Assembly: GCA_947500295.1 (NCBI GenBank)
Contig: CANMRM010000003.1
Coordinates: 492,199 to 556,198 of the forward strand
Direction of reading: 5' to 3'
From: an uncultured Kordiimonas sp.
GTDB taxonomy: Bacteria > Pseudomonadota > Alphaproteobacteria > Sphingomonadales > Kordiimonadaceae
Length of the DNA stretch: 64,000 bases
This document shows positions 45,299 to 54,349 of the stretch, piece after piece (the stretch's first letter is position 1; the number at the start of each line of letters is the position of its first letter). Position numbers and translations under genes: made by a program. The notes below the pieces were generated by a model that saw only the letters and a program-made list of their open reading frames with translations, was not told the origin of the DNA and did not search any database.

Positions 45299-46264
45299 AT
45301 GAAGTACCGGCAACTAGGACGCTCCGCCCTAAAGGTAAGTGAACTTTGTCTTGGAACCATGAATTTTGGTCCGCGTACATCGGAAGAAGGCTCGTTTGCT
45401 ATTCTCAATCACGCGGTCAATTCGGGTATCAACTTCATTGATACGGCAAATCAATATGGCGGCAATCTTGGTGTTGGCACCACAGAAAAGATAATTGGGT
45501 CTTGGCTTTCTGAAGATTCGTCACGCAGAGACAATTTGGTTCTGGCGACGAAAGTGTATGAGCCAATGTCCCAAGATGTTAATGATCGTGGATTGTCTGC
45601 CCGGCATATTCAAGCGGCCTGCGACGCCAGCCTGCAGCGTTTGGGTGTAGATTATATCGACCTTTATCAGATGCATCACCTTGATCGCCTTGCCCCTATT
45701 GAAGAGATTTGGCAAGCGATGGACCGTCTTATTGAGCAGGGCAAGATCATTTATGTTGGCTCCAGCAATTTCCCGGGGTGGATGATTGCCCAAACCAATG
45801 AAAAGGCTGCGGTTCGCCAAAGGTTGGGTTTGGTGTCGGAGCAGAGCCTCTATAACCTGATTGAAAGACGCGTGGAACTGGAGGTGCTGCCATCGTGCCT
45901 CTCCTATGGCTTGGGTCTCATTACATGGAGCCCACTTGCCGGCGGACTTTTGAGCGGCACGGACCCTTCGAGCCAAGGTCGTCGAAAGCTGGCTGTTGTT
46001 CAGAATGAACGGGAAAAACGCCGGGCCCAGCTTGAGCAGTTCCATCAGTTTTGTAAGGAAGTTGGGGAAATACCTGCTGCTGTCGCCCTGAGCTGGAATT
46101 TGGCTCAGTCAGGCGTAACCTCGGTGATTGTCGGGCCAGCCGACTCGCCTCAGTTGCAATCTGTTCTTCACGTACCTGAAATCAACTTGAGTGATGAGAT
46201 GCTTGAGAAACTGGACGCAATATTTCCACCTTGTGGTGCTGCCCCCGAGGCTTATGCCTGGTAA
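45299..46264 (+). CDS. Aldo/keto reductase
   Basis: A 321-residue NADPH-dependent reductase. The catalytic Tyr is in DTANQYGG (Asp and Tyr), Lys in LVLATKV, and His in DLYQMHHLD; the C-terminal end VIVGPADSPQLQSVL is the NADP phosphate-binding region. The fold is the standard (alpha/beta)8 barrel. It would reduce an aldehyde or ketone generated in the pathway. It starts 22 nt after the dioxygenase gene and is likely in the same operon. Confidence 0.93.
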   Translation: MKYRQLGRSALKVSELCLGTMNFGPRTSEEGSFAILNHAVNSGINFIDTANQYGGNLGVGTTEKIIGSWLSEDSSRRDNLVLATKVYEPMSQDVNDRGLSARHIQAACDASLQRLGVDYIDLYQMHHLDRLAPIEEIWQAMDRLIEQGKIIYVGSSNFPGWMIAQTNEKAAVRQRLGLVSEQSLYNLIERRVELEVLPSCLSYGLGLITWSPLAGGLLSGTDPSSQGRRKLAVVQNEREKRRAQLEQFHQFCKEVGEIPAAVALSWNLAQSGVTSVIVGPADSPQLQSVLHVPEINLSDEMLEKLDAIFPPCGAAPEAYAW

Positions 46265-46314
46265 GTCGCGGCATTTGCCCAAATTCATTCATGCAGCAGG
46301 TTAAACGTAGGAAT

Positions 46315-47337
46315 TTAGTCGGCAATGCGCACCAATTGTTTGCCCAGGTTTTTGCCGCGAAGCATGCCCTTAAATGCTTCGGCGGCGTTTTCCAGGCCTT
46401 CCGCAACAGTTTCCTGATATTTCAGCTGCCCGGATTTCACCAGGCCTGCCAGCAATGCAGTATGTTCATCATGCTGCTGCTGCCATTCACCCACAAGGAA
46501 GAATCGATGTTCAGGCGTTGGGTCCAAGGCACCAAAGATGTGCATCGGCGTTTCAATGGCATTCAAGTCCTCTGCATTATAAGCAGAGACGTATCCGCAA
46601 ATTGGAACACGAGCCCCGGGGTTGAGTAATTGCGCAACAGCCTTGGCAACGTCACCGCCAACGTTTTCGAAGTAGACGTCGATGCCGTTCGGACAGGCCG
46701 CCTGTAGTTCTGCCAAAAAATCTGGGGATTTATAGTCGACAGCAGCATCAAACCCAAGGTCTTCAGTCAGGTAGCGACATTTATCTGCTCCACCGGCGAT
46801 GCCGACCGCACGGCACCCTTCAAGTTTTGCTAACTGCCCAACGGCTGATCCGACCGCACCGGCAGCCGCCGAGACAACAACTGTTTCTCCCGCTTTTGGC
46901 TTGCCAAGATAAGTCAGTCCGCAGTAAGCGGTCCGGCCGGGCATGCCAGCCGCCCCAAGAAATGCAGAAAGGGAAATATCTTCGGGGGCGACTTTGTGGA
47001 GGCCATCAATGCTGTCTGGCACAACACAATATTCCTGCCAGCCGGTGTAACAAGTGACTATGTTGCCAATTTCGAATTGGTTGGACTTTGATGCAATGAC
47101 ACGACCCAGCGAGCCTCCAACGATGACCTCCCCAATTGCAATGGGTTGGGCATAACCTTTAATTTCGCTCATGCGCGGACGCATGTAGGGGTCAAGAGAC
47201 AGCCAAATAACCTGGATCAAAAGCTCGCCGTCATTCAAAGCTGGAACTGGAGCTTCCTCCATTACAAGGTCACCGTGCCGAAGCTCACCCTCGGGTCTCT
47301 TGGCCAAGACAACACGCCGATTTATGTGGTTGGTCAT
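46315..47337 (-). CDS. NADP-dependent MDR oxidoreductase (PTGR/CurA-type enone reductase)
   Basis: A 340-residue zinc-free medium-chain reductase. Landmarks: SLDPYMRPRMSEIKGYAQPIAIGEV, the nucleotide-binding ETVVVSAAAGAVGSAVGQLAKLEGCRAVGIAGG, FENVGGDVAKAV, and VPICGYVSAYN. These fit the leukotriene B4 12-hydroxydehydrogenase/CurA family, which reduces alpha,beta-unsaturated ketones. ATG 47337 is used because GAGGA lies upstream and the protein then starts at MTNHINRRVVLAKRP as in homologues. It diverges from the DUF3089 gene across the site-3 element. Confidence 0.92.
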   Translation of the reverse strand: MTNHINRRVVLAKRPEGELRHGDLVMEEAPVPALNDGELLIQVIWLSLDPYMRPRMSEIKGYAQPIAIGEVIVGGSLGRVIASKSNQFEIGNIVTCYTGWQEYCVVPDSIDGLHKVAPEDISLSAFLGAAGMPGRTAYCGLTYLGKPKAGETVVVSAAAGAVGSAVGQLAKLEGCRAVGIAGGADKCRYLTEDLGFDAAVDYKSPDFLAELQAACPNGIDVYFENVGGDVAKAVAQLLNPGARVPICGYVSAYNAEDLNAIETPMHIFGALDPTPEHRFFLVGEWQQQHDEHTALLAGLVKSGQLKYQETVAEGLENAAEAFKGMLRGKNLGKQLVRIAD

Positions 47338-47453
47338 AGTCGAATTCCTCCAATTCATATGAGGTCGATGTCTTCGCCTCGGGTGCAATCGACAGAGCTA
47401 ATATTCGCCACGCGAGCAGATAATAGACATGTCTCCAGCGAGGATGTAAACCT

Positions 47454-47507
47454 TTATTATAGGAAAGATGGAATAATATTGACCCTTAATCGTATTTATC
47501 CTACAAA
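47454..47507 (+). promoter_or_regulatory. 23-bp regulon element, site 3, with adjacent promoter
   Basis: The 23-bp copy is at 47454-47476 (TTATTATAG start, GAATAA end), 20 of 23 identical to site 2. Directly after it lie a -35-like TTGACC (47479-47484) and a 17-nt spaced TACAAA (47502-47507). It sits between the divergent MDR reductase and DUF3089 genes, so it could serve both. Confidence 0.58.
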
Positions 47508-47598
47508 TTGTCAGCAAAGCGGATTTAAACAAAACCAAAACTATAATGAGGTCCGCAAATGTGGTCCGAATTGTGCACCAATGCGAGGCAAATACAGC

Positions 47599-48807
47599 AT
47601 GAAGCGAATACTTCTCACTCTGGCAAAAATTGTTGGCGTTATCGTGGTTTTATTCGGAGTCACGGTTCTTTTCCGGGAAGAGTTGATAGTCTGGCGACTA
47701 GGGCCACCGGATACGTTTCAAGAAGCCAACGCGCCAGCTGCGCCAAATTATGCTGACCTGCATTTTTGGGCGGCGCACCCGGCAAAATCTGAAACATCTG
47801 ATTTGCGACTGCCCGGCGTCAGTTCCCCCGTTCCATCAAAGCAATTAATCGATGTTTTTTACGTGCACCCGACAACATACATGGGCCCCGGCTTATGGAA
47901 TTCTGCAATGGCACTGGATCAGTCAGCAGCGCAAACGCTTGAGACCATGCTGGGTGGCCACGGTACCATTTTTGGCGACTGTTGCAGGTTTTATGCACCT
48001 CGCTACCGGGAGGCACATATCGCGGCTTTCAACGCCGATTATGTCGAGAACGGCATAGAGGCCTTAGATTTTGCGTACCGGGATGTTGAAGCAGCGTTCG
48101 ACTATTTTCTGGAGTACTTCAACGAAGGTCGCCCATTCATAATCGCTGGCCACAGTCAGGGGTCCCTGCATGCCATGCGATTGTTGGAGACCCGTGTTGA
48201 CATGAGTGAGGTTCGAGATCGACTTATTGCCGCCTATCCCATCGGTTTTTGGTTTCCCGAAGACCGGCTGGAGCGAGGTTTTGAGAATTTGGGTTTGTGT
48301 GGCGAACCAGGGCAAACAGGGTGTCTTATCACCTACGATGTATTTGGCGATGGCAGTGTGGGTCGAGACCCAGAGGGCCGTATGCCGCAGTGGTACGCCT
48401 CAGGCTGGGAGTATGAGGTGCCGTTCAGAACATTGTGCGTAAACCCGATAAGTTGGCAGGTAAACGGCGAGACAATGCCGCGCGAACGGCATAAAGGCGG
48501 TATGCCGCTTGTTCCAACTTTCTCAGCCATAGACATACTGCTGAACCGCAACAGCGGCGCTTCATACGAGGCACTGCCAGAACCTATCCCAAATCTGACA
48601 TCCGCCTTTTGCCGGGACGATGGGTCTCTGATGGTGGAGGCTAAAGAAACGCTTCCGTATTTTTCCAAGGGCGTCGACGACAGCCAAATGTATCACACAT
48701 ACGATTGGCAACTATTTTACATGGACATTAAAGACAACGTCGAGTTGCAAGTTGCCAATTATTTTCGTGCCCAACAGTCCACTCAGGTTTCAGAAACTGC
48801 TCAGTAA
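47599..48807 (+). CDS. DUF3089 alpha/beta hydrolase-like membrane-anchored lipase/esterase
   Basis: A 402-residue protein. One N-terminal hydrophobic segment (TLAKIVGVIVVLFGVTVLF) anchors or exports it. The DUF3089 pattern is clear: LIDVFYVHPTTYMGPGLWN, FYAPRYREAHIAAF, AFDYFLEYFNEGRPFIIAGHSQGS with the GHSQG nucleophile, and HTYDWQLFYMDIKDNVELQVANYF at the C-terminus. The family is predicted to be lipase-like hydrolases. ATG 47599 is chosen because the anchor starts there; ATG 47581 in frame is the alternative. It would cleave the imported substrate at or outside the inner membrane. Confidence 0.85.
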   Translation: MKRILLTLAKIVGVIVVLFGVTVLFREELIVWRLGPPDTFQEANAPAAPNYADLHFWAAHPAKSETSDLRLPGVSSPVPSKQLIDVFYVHPTTYMGPGLWNSAMALDQSAAQTLETMLGGHGTIFGDCCRFYAPRYREAHIAAFNADYVENGIEALDFAYRDVEAAFDYFLEYFNEGRPFIIAGHSQGSLHAMRLLETRVDMSEVRDRLIAAYPIGFWFPEDRLERGFENLGLCGEPGQTGCLITYDVFGDGSVGRDPEGRMPQWYASGWEYEVPFRTLCVNPISWQVNGETMPRERHKGGMPLVPTFSAIDILLNRNSGASYEALPEPIPNLTSAFCRDDGSLMVEAKETLPYFSKGVDDSQMYHTYDWQLFYMDIKDNVELQVANYFRAQQSTQVSETAQ

Positions 48808-48849
48808 TACGGATACGAATTGGATATCCAGCCAACGGAGGGAAAGTCT

Positions 48850-50340
48850 TTGTCTGATAATTGCCGAAAGTTGACGCTGCCCACCAAACTGGCCTTTGGC
48901 ATTGGATCGGTGGGCGAAGTTGTTTTTCTTGGGATGCTCAATTCCTTTATCGGTATTTTTTACAATCAGGCGATCGGCCTATCTAATTCACTCATAGGCG
49001 CTGCAATCATGGTCGCGCTCCTTAGTGACGCCATATCTGATCCGATAGTGGGATTGGTTTCTGATAGATGGCGATCCAAACTGGGTCGCCGCCACCCTTT
49101 TCTTTTCGCTGCACCCGTGCCACTTGCCGTTTCACTATATTTTATTTTTAGTCCGCCAGAGGTTCTGACCGCGAACAATGCAGCCGGGGAAGCAAATCAG
49201 TGGATGTTGTTTGCTTGGCTTAGCGTGTGGGCGATGGTCAGCCGCTTGTGCCTCACTTTATATGTCATCCCGCACCTCGCTTTGGGTGGCGAACTAACAC
49301 AGGATCGCAACGAGCGATCAAAACTGTTTAGCATCAATGCGGTCTGTGGTTACATCGCGGGCGCGCTGTTCTCGTTCGTCGCATGGGGGTATTTTCTGGG
49401 CGGTGAAACGTTAAATGCTGACGGAGCATCCATTCCCAGACACCTGGACCCCGTTGCCTATGGGTCTCTTGTCTACACGGCCTGCGGCTTGGTTTTAACA
49501 ACGATTTGGCTTTGTGCTTGGGGTACCAAGAACCAGATACAGTATCTAAGTGAAGCGCCTTTGAACACAGGTGGCACACGCCGGCGATTGCTGGTGAGTG
49601 ACCTTCTGGGCCCCTTGCGGAACAGGAACTATCTGTTTCTGATGATGGGCTTTTTCTTCTTTATGATTTCGGTGGGCCTCAACGAAACCTTTGGTGTTTT
49701 TGTTAATACTTACTTCTGGGAATTGGGCACCAAAGATATCCGCTGGTTTGGACTGGCGGCAGTGCCGGCCATTTTAATAGGTGCCTTGGCGGCACCAGTT
49801 CTCATGCGGAAATTTGATCGCAAACCTGTTCTTGTGACAGCACTTATTGCTATGTCGATATTTGCCCAACTGACAATTAACCTGCGACTTCTGGGCCTTT
49901 TCCCGGAAAATGACTCACCCATTTTGCTTCCTCTGCTGGTAGCAAACATTGCGGGACTAACTTTTGCCACCGCGATTGCGACCGTTACGGTTTTGTCCAT
50001 GCTTGGCGATATTGCTGACGAGATAGAATTGTCGACGGGGCTGAGACAGGAAGGAATTGTTTATTCAGCGCGCGCATTTTTTGCCAAGGCTTCAAATTCC
50101 TTTGGACATCTGATTGCAGGCATCATGCTGGATGTGGTGGTCGTCATTCCGTTTGATGCGGTTCCAGGCCAAGTCGATCCGGACGTTATTTTCAGATTGG
50201 GCTTATCAGCGGGCCCCTTCATGGGGGCAGGGGCTTTGTTCGCGATATATTTCTATTTGAAGTACGACCTCTCGGCAAAACGCCATGCTGAAATACTGGC
50301 AGAAATCAAAGACAAGAAAACGGCTACCGCCGCAATCTAA
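48850..50340 (+). CDS. GPH family (glycoside-pentoside-hexuronide type) MFS transporter
   Basis: A 496-residue transporter with about 12 membrane segments. The loop motif DAISDPIVGLVSDRWRSKLGRRHPFL near residue 65-95 is typical of the GPH group of cation symporters, also used for steroids and terpenoid-like molecules. TTG 48850 is preferred because GGAGGG lies 8 nt upstream; the frame is open to TTG 48820 without a ribosome site. It follows the DUF3089 gene by 42 nt and likely carries the substrate or its hydrolysis product across the inner membrane. Confidence 0.88.
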   Translation: MSDNCRKLTLPTKLAFGIGSVGEVVFLGMLNSFIGIFYNQAIGLSNSLIGAAIMVALLSDAISDPIVGLVSDRWRSKLGRRHPFLFAAPVPLAVSLYFIFSPPEVLTANNAAGEANQWMLFAWLSVWAMVSRLCLTLYVIPHLALGGELTQDRNERSKLFSINAVCGYIAGALFSFVAWGYFLGGETLNADGASIPRHLDPVAYGSLVYTACGLVLTTIWLCAWGTKNQIQYLSEAPLNTGGTRRRLLVSDLLGPLRNRNYLFLMMGFFFFMISVGLNETFGVFVNTYFWELGTKDIRWFGLAAVPAILIGALAAPVLMRKFDRKPVLVTALIAMSIFAQLTINLRLLGLFPENDSPILLPLLVANIAGLTFATAIATVTVLSMLGDIADEIELSTGLRQEGIVYSARAFFAKASNSFGHLIAGIMLDVVVVIPFDAVPGQVDPDVIFRLGLSAGPFMGAGALFAIYFYLKYDLSAKRHAEILAEIKDKKTATAAI

Positions 50341-50493
50341 GGCAGACCACCTTCTGTTACATTGCAAGAATAGTCTCAAGCGCGTTTTGTTCAATCCGGT
50401 GCAATCCCCAGCGCCGTGCTCTCGCCCAGCTTTCTACCAAAGGGGGCCTGCGCGATTTTTCATGCCATGTGGACCGGATAAAGATTGCATTTT

Positions 50494-50530
50494 AAACAAA
50501 CAAAGCACCGCCTGCTGTCGCAGGCGGTGC
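50494..50530 (-). terminator. Terminator of the TonB receptor gene
   Basis: A perfect 11-bp stem (GCACCGCCTGC / GCAGGCGGTGC, loop TGTC) is followed on the minus strand by TTTGTTTGTTT. It lies 50 nt past the receptor stop. On the plus strand no T run follows. Confidence 0.8.
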
Positions 50531-50579
50531 CGGGAAGACCGCTCTTGTTTGCCTATTAAGCGCTCTCCAGGGAGGTCAC

Positions 50580-52889
50580 TTAGAACGTAGCTCTAAGTGT
50601 AATGGCCCACGTGCGTGGGTCACCAATAAACTGTGCATTGGTTATGCCATCGAGAGCGCTGTAGGAAGAGGCAAAGACAAAATGCTCGAAGTCTTTGTCA
50701 GTTACGTTCTCAACCGAGAAGGTGAGCGCAAGCGTGTCTTCTGGGTTGGTTATCCCGACCCGCAGGTTAAGCAGCCCGTATGCGTCGACAACGGTTGTCG
50801 GAAGGCGGTCGAGAGACGTATTTTTACTGCTCTGCCATGCCCATTCAGCCCGAAGGAACCCTTTTGCCCCGTCTGAAAACACGTCGCGCCGATAGTCACC
50901 AATAAGTGAATAACTGACCCGCGGATTGTCTCGGAAACGAATGCCTTCCAAATCGGGGCGTTCGGGAAATTCTTCGATTTCCACATCGTTGAAATTAAAC
51001 GTACCAGTCAGGGTTAACCCTTCTGCGAATTCCGGCACAAAAATCGCGTCCACTTCCAAACCTTTTGATTGCAATTCGTTAATCGACAGGTTCCGGGTCA
51101 CGCCAACGGCGTCGGTGACAATGGTTTGCAGGTCTTCGACCTTTTGAATGTATGCGGATGCATTGACGCTTAGGCGATTGTCAAAGAATCGCCCGCGCAT
51201 GCCAATTTCCCAGAGCGTCGGGATTTCTGGCGGCAGAACGGGCAAACCGCCAGGTTCATTGACCGATGGAATGTTAACCGTTGCAGCCACATCGATGCCG
51301 GGACCCTTGTAACCGCGAGACCAGGAAATATAGGTCATGAGCTGGTCCGACCAAGTGTATCTCGCAATTGCTCGGCCGGACAGGTTTGTGTCCCGAACTT
51401 CCGTGGCGCCGACGTAGTCTGGGCCAAAGAATGCGGTGAATGGCAAAAACGGGTTGATGGGTGTGGCGATCCGTTCGTATGTTGCGTCAATTTCCTCGCG
51501 TGTCAGGCGAAAACCGCCGACAAGAGACAATTTTTCTGTCGCGTCATAAGTGAATTCGCCGAAGGCTGCGTAGCTGTTGGTCACGACCGTCCGATCAGAG
51601 TCGGTCCGAACGTTGAAAAAGGACCCGGGCACAGGGAAGAACAGTTCAATATTGACTTCGCCCTCTGCGATCACGTCCTGGTTGAAGTAGAACAGGCCAC
51701 CCACATAACTTAGTTTGTCACCAAACGTGCCGTCCAGCCGAAATTCCTGGCTGAATTGGTCACTTGAGGACACAGTGCCGTTACGGTTGTTCACATTCGA
51801 ACCGCTGATGCCATCTGCTTCATTAAACTCATCGATCTCCCACTCGCGGTAAGCGGTGATAGATGTGAACTGCGTCGCCCCGAAATCGTGATTGACCTCG
51901 ATGGATCCGCCATAAGCCTGTGACTCCTGCAGTATGTTTTCGTCCAGCACAGGAACCACTCTGTTGTTTGGTCCCGGTTCAATGCCGAGAGCTTCGAGGG
52001 CAGGGGCCAAGTCTAACAGTGTTTGGCCAGTCGCTGCTCCAAGGGCTTCTAATCCAAGCGGAGCGCCAATCGTTCTAAACGTAGGCAAGCAGCAGCGGTT
52101 TTCTTCTTCCACGTAATCCGCGGCAATCAGAATCTGTGTGTTGGGGCCGGGCGTGAAAAGCAATTTACCTCTAAATGAGAAAGTATCCTTGTCATTAAGA
52201 TCGGCTTCGCCGTCTATTGCGTTTTCAACGACACCGTCATGCTTGTTGTAGGTTGCGCTTAGACGATAAGCGACTTTGTCTTCGAGGAGCGGCCCGGTGA
52301 TGGTGCCCCTCGCTTTGATTTCATCAAAACTGCCATAGGTGAAGTCAGCACCGCCGCCAAATTCAAATTCGGGGAGCTTTGTGCGCACGTTTACAACGCC
52401 TGCGGACGCGTTTTTGCCGAACAAAGTGCCTTGTGGGCCTTTGATCACTTCAATGGATTCCACGTCGAATAGATCGAAAAAGCCCTGTGCCTCGCGGCCC
52501 ATAACAACACCGTCCACAACAGTAGCAACGCTAGATTCGAAACCGTCGCTGAAGCTGAAGGTGGAAATTCCTCGGATGCGTGAACCTGTCGCGCGCGTTG
52601 TGTTTAATGGTGTAAGGTCAAAGCCCGGTACAAACCGGACAATATCTTCCACAGTATTGAAACCCGTGTCCTCGAAAAAAGCTCCGCCTAAGACGGAGAC
52701 CGCGACGGGTACCTCAAAGAGTGACTCCTCCGTTTTTCGGGCGGTTACAATTACTTCTTCCATAGTGAATGTATCGTTGTCTTCTGCTGCGTCGTCCTGA
52801 GCGGCCACAGAGCTAATGCCGCTAAGCGCTATTGTTGTCGCAAATGCGGCAACATTGTTCAGAAGAAAATTCTTGTGTTGATTGGTCAT
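50580..52889 (-). CDS. TonB-dependent outer-membrane receptor of the catabolic cluster
   Basis: A 769-residue receptor. A signal peptide (NNVAAFATTIALSGISSVAAQ) is followed by the TonB box region (MEEVIVTARKTEESLFEVPVAVSVL), the plug domain (FVPGFDLTPLNTTRATGSRIRGIS, GVVNVRTKLPEF) and a 22-strand barrel ending in an aromatic residue (WAITLRATF). ATG 52889 has GGAGGAGAC upstream; the longer frame to 52952 would run through the operator sites. Two tandem regulon elements lie 45 and 70 nt before the start. It brings the unknown substrate across the outer membrane, driven by TonB-ExbBD. Confidence 0.93.
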   Translation of the reverse strand: MTNQHKNFLLNNVAAFATTIALSGISSVAAQDDAAEDNDTFTMEEVIVTARKTEESLFEVPVAVSVLGGAFFEDTGFNTVEDIVRFVPGFDLTPLNTTRATGSRIRGISTFSFSDGFESSVATVVDGVVMGREAQGFFDLFDVESIEVIKGPQGTLFGKNASAGVVNVRTKLPEFEFGGGADFTYGSFDEIKARGTITGPLLEDKVAYRLSATYNKHDGVVENAIDGEADLNDKDTFSFRGKLLFTPGPNTQILIAADYVEEENRCCLPTFRTIGAPLGLEALGAATGQTLLDLAPALEALGIEPGPNNRVVPVLDENILQESQAYGGSIEVNHDFGATQFTSITAYREWEIDEFNEADGISGSNVNNRNGTVSSSDQFSQEFRLDGTFGDKLSYVGGLFYFNQDVIAEGEVNIELFFPVPGSFFNVRTDSDRTVVTNSYAAFGEFTYDATEKLSLVGGFRLTREEIDATYERIATPINPFLPFTAFFGPDYVGATEVRDTNLSGRAIARYTWSDQLMTYISWSRGYKGPGIDVAATVNIPSVNEPGGLPVLPPEIPTLWEIGMRGRFFDNRLSVNASAYIQKVEDLQTIVTDAVGVTRNLSINELQSKGLEVDAIFVPEFAEGLTLTGTFNFNDVEIEEFPERPDLEGIRFRDNPRVSYSLIGDYRRDVFSDGAKGFLRAEWAWQSSKNTSLDRLPTTVVDAYGLLNLRVGITNPEDTLALTFSVENVTDKDFEHFVFASSYSALDGITNAQFIGDPRTWAITLRATF

Positions 52890-52933
52890 CGCTTTGTCTC
52901 CTCCCCCTAGGCGATTGGAAGAAAGCATGACAC

Positions 52934-52981
52934 TTATTATAGAAAGTATCAACTAATATTATTATAGAAAGTATTCACTAA
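52934..52981. promoter_or_regulatory. 23-bp regulon elements, sites 4a and 4b (tandem)
   Basis: Two direct copies, 52934-52956 and 52959-52981, share an exact 16-bp start (TTATTATAGAAAGTAT) with a 25-bp period and end in ACTAA. They precede the TonB receptor. They are less like sites 1-3 at the right end but keep the TTATTATAG block. Confidence 0.6.
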
Positions 52982-53246
52982 AGGAAATTTTTGAGGCGCA
53001 TGCGCAGTGTTTTGATGCCCTAAAGTCGCGATACGGCATGTGTCACACGTTCTCAAAATTGTTAGTTTTGTTCGAAAAATGGTGTGCAGGTATTGAAAGG
53101 TTTGTTTGAATAGTAGCCGCATTGCGAGCACTCGTAAAACTGAGCGGGCCCCAGACAACCAGGCAACAAGATATGGCTTATCATAGCCGGAAATCAATTG
53201 GCGGAATAGGGGAGTGTCCGTTTACGGTAAATCGCGGTCGGTCAAG

Positions 53247-53408
53247 ATTCTCAGTTATTGTGAGAATTCCCAGTCTATTCTCACTAATTGTGAAATTTTA
53301 TCCGATTAATTACAAGCATAGCGCTTAAAAACCGCTGAAACTGATACGGTTACTCTCACTAACTCTGAGAACTCACATTACATGATGGTTTTCACAATTA
53401 ATGAGAAC
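53247..53408. repeat. Array of four 21-bp inverted repeats (7-7-7 architecture)
   Basis: Sites at 53247-53267, 53277-53297, 53352-53372 and 53388-53408 each have 7-bp arms around a 7-nt spacer, consensus RTTCTCA-N7-TGAGAAY. Site 1 is perfect (ATTCTCA/TGAGAAT); the others have one or two mismatches. The first two are 30 bp apart and the last two 36 bp, about three helical turns or slightly more. Confidence 0.65.
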
Positions 53409-53518
53409 CTGACTGTCACGCTGTCTCCTGCCGGTCAGGCATTGGTCCGAGTAACCCTTGAGTGGTAATGCGAAAGTGGTTTAGATGAATTTCGCCCCAA
53501 CAATTATCTGGTCTTGCG

Positions 53519-53573
53519 TGGTATACCAATCTGGTATATCAATTGGTCACCCGATTGGGTCTACCAATTGGTA
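53519..53573. promoter_or_regulatory. GntR (FadR-subfamily) operator cluster before its own gene
   Basis: The block holds TGGTATACCA (53519-53528), the 17-bp repeat TATACCA-ATC-TGGTATA (53522-53538) and the perfect 12-bp palindrome TACCAATTGGTA (53562-53573). The TGGTATACCA core is like that of hexuronate regulators UxuR/ExuR. It ends 32 nt before the GntR start. Confidence 0.68.
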
Positions 53574-53605
53574 AGTGGCAGTGACTTTGATTGGGGAGCT
53601 TCACC

Positions 53606-54349
53606 ATGTCAGATCGGCGTTTGTATAAATCAGTGGCCAGGCAGATTCTCGCGCTAATCCAGGCGGGCGAATTTGCTCCAGGCAGTCGGCTCCCCGGTGA
53701 AAGAGACTTGGCAGACCGGTTTGATGTAAGCCGTGTTGTGGTTCGCGAAGCTGAAATCGCACTTGAGACGATGGGGCACATCGAAGTGCGCACGGGCTCT
53801 GGCGCTTATGTTCTGGATCAATCTGAAGGGCTTTATGGTCCAAAAGTGCCAGCGGTCGGCCCGCTGGAGCTTACCGAAGCGCGCGCCGTATTTGAAGGCG
53901 AGTCTGCTGCCCTTGCGGCGCCGATAATTTCAGATGAAGACCTCGCCAAGCTTGAAGCATCCATTACCGAAATGGCGAAGGAAGCGGGCTCGGAAGCTGA
54001 CGAGGCCGACAAGGAGTTTCACCTGACCATTGCGCATGCCTCGGGAAATACAGCCATTATTCATGTTATTGAAACGCTTTGGAAAATGCGCGAAGAGTCT
54101 CAGCAACACCACGGTGTTTACAAAATGGTTTGCTCTCAGGATTCGTCCTATCGGACCGATGAGCACAGCGCAATTGTTGAGGCGCTCAAGAGCCGAAATC
54201 CGGTTGCGGCACGGGCTGCCATGCGGCAGCATTTCACCAGGCTTCTGGATGCGATGCTGGTTGCCACAGAAGAAGAAGCCGTAGCTGCGGTCCAGCGACA
54301 GATGTCGGCAAGCCGGGCACGTTTTTCGATCAGTACACGTATCGGCTGA
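53606..54349 (+). CDS. GntR family regulator, FadR/UxuR type, of the alginate locus
   Basis: A 247-residue regulator. The winged HTH reads SVARQILALIQAGEFAPGSRLPGERDLADRFDVSRVVVREAEIALETMGHIEVRTGSGAYV. The FCD ligand domain (about residues 90-230) shows the metal-binding residues in DKEFHLTIAHASGN, DEHSAIVEAL and MRQHFTRLLDAML. ATG 53606 has GGGGAG 6 nt upstream. Position before the TonB receptor and lyase operon, and UxuR-like operators, suggest it responds to an unsaturated uronate or a keto-deoxy sugar acid from alginate and represses the locus in its absence. Confidence 0.92.
   Translation: MSDRRLYKSVARQILALIQAGEFAPGSRLPGERDLADRFDVSRVVVREAEIALETMGHIEVRTGSGAYVLDQSEGLYGPKVPAVGPLELTEARAVFEGESAALAAPIISDEDLAKLEASITEMAKEAGSEADEADKEFHLTIAHASGNTAIIHVIETLWKMREESQQHHGVYKMVCSQDSSYRTDEHSAIVEALKSRNPVAARAAMRQHFTRLLDAMLVATEEEAVAAVQRQMSASRARFSISTRIG

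Larger units (their letters stand above)
52890..53605. other. Regulatory intergenic region between the two TonB-centred systems
   Basis: 716 nt with no gene. From left to right it contains the two tandem 23-bp elements (52934-52981), an array of four 21-bp inverted repeats (53247-53408) and a cluster of GntR-type half sites (53519-53573). Three repeat classes in 650 nt make it the most densely decorated non-coding stretch of the window. Confidence 0.75.

Noticed and set aside
50505..50530. Terminator for the plus-strand GPH transporter
   Set aside because: On the plus strand the stem is followed by CGGGAAG without a T run; only the minus-strand direction fits.
52934..52981. Tandem repeat as a CRISPR or satellite
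   Set aside because: Only two adjacent units of 23 bp with a 2-bp gap and related single copies at other promoters. This fits operators, not CRISPR.
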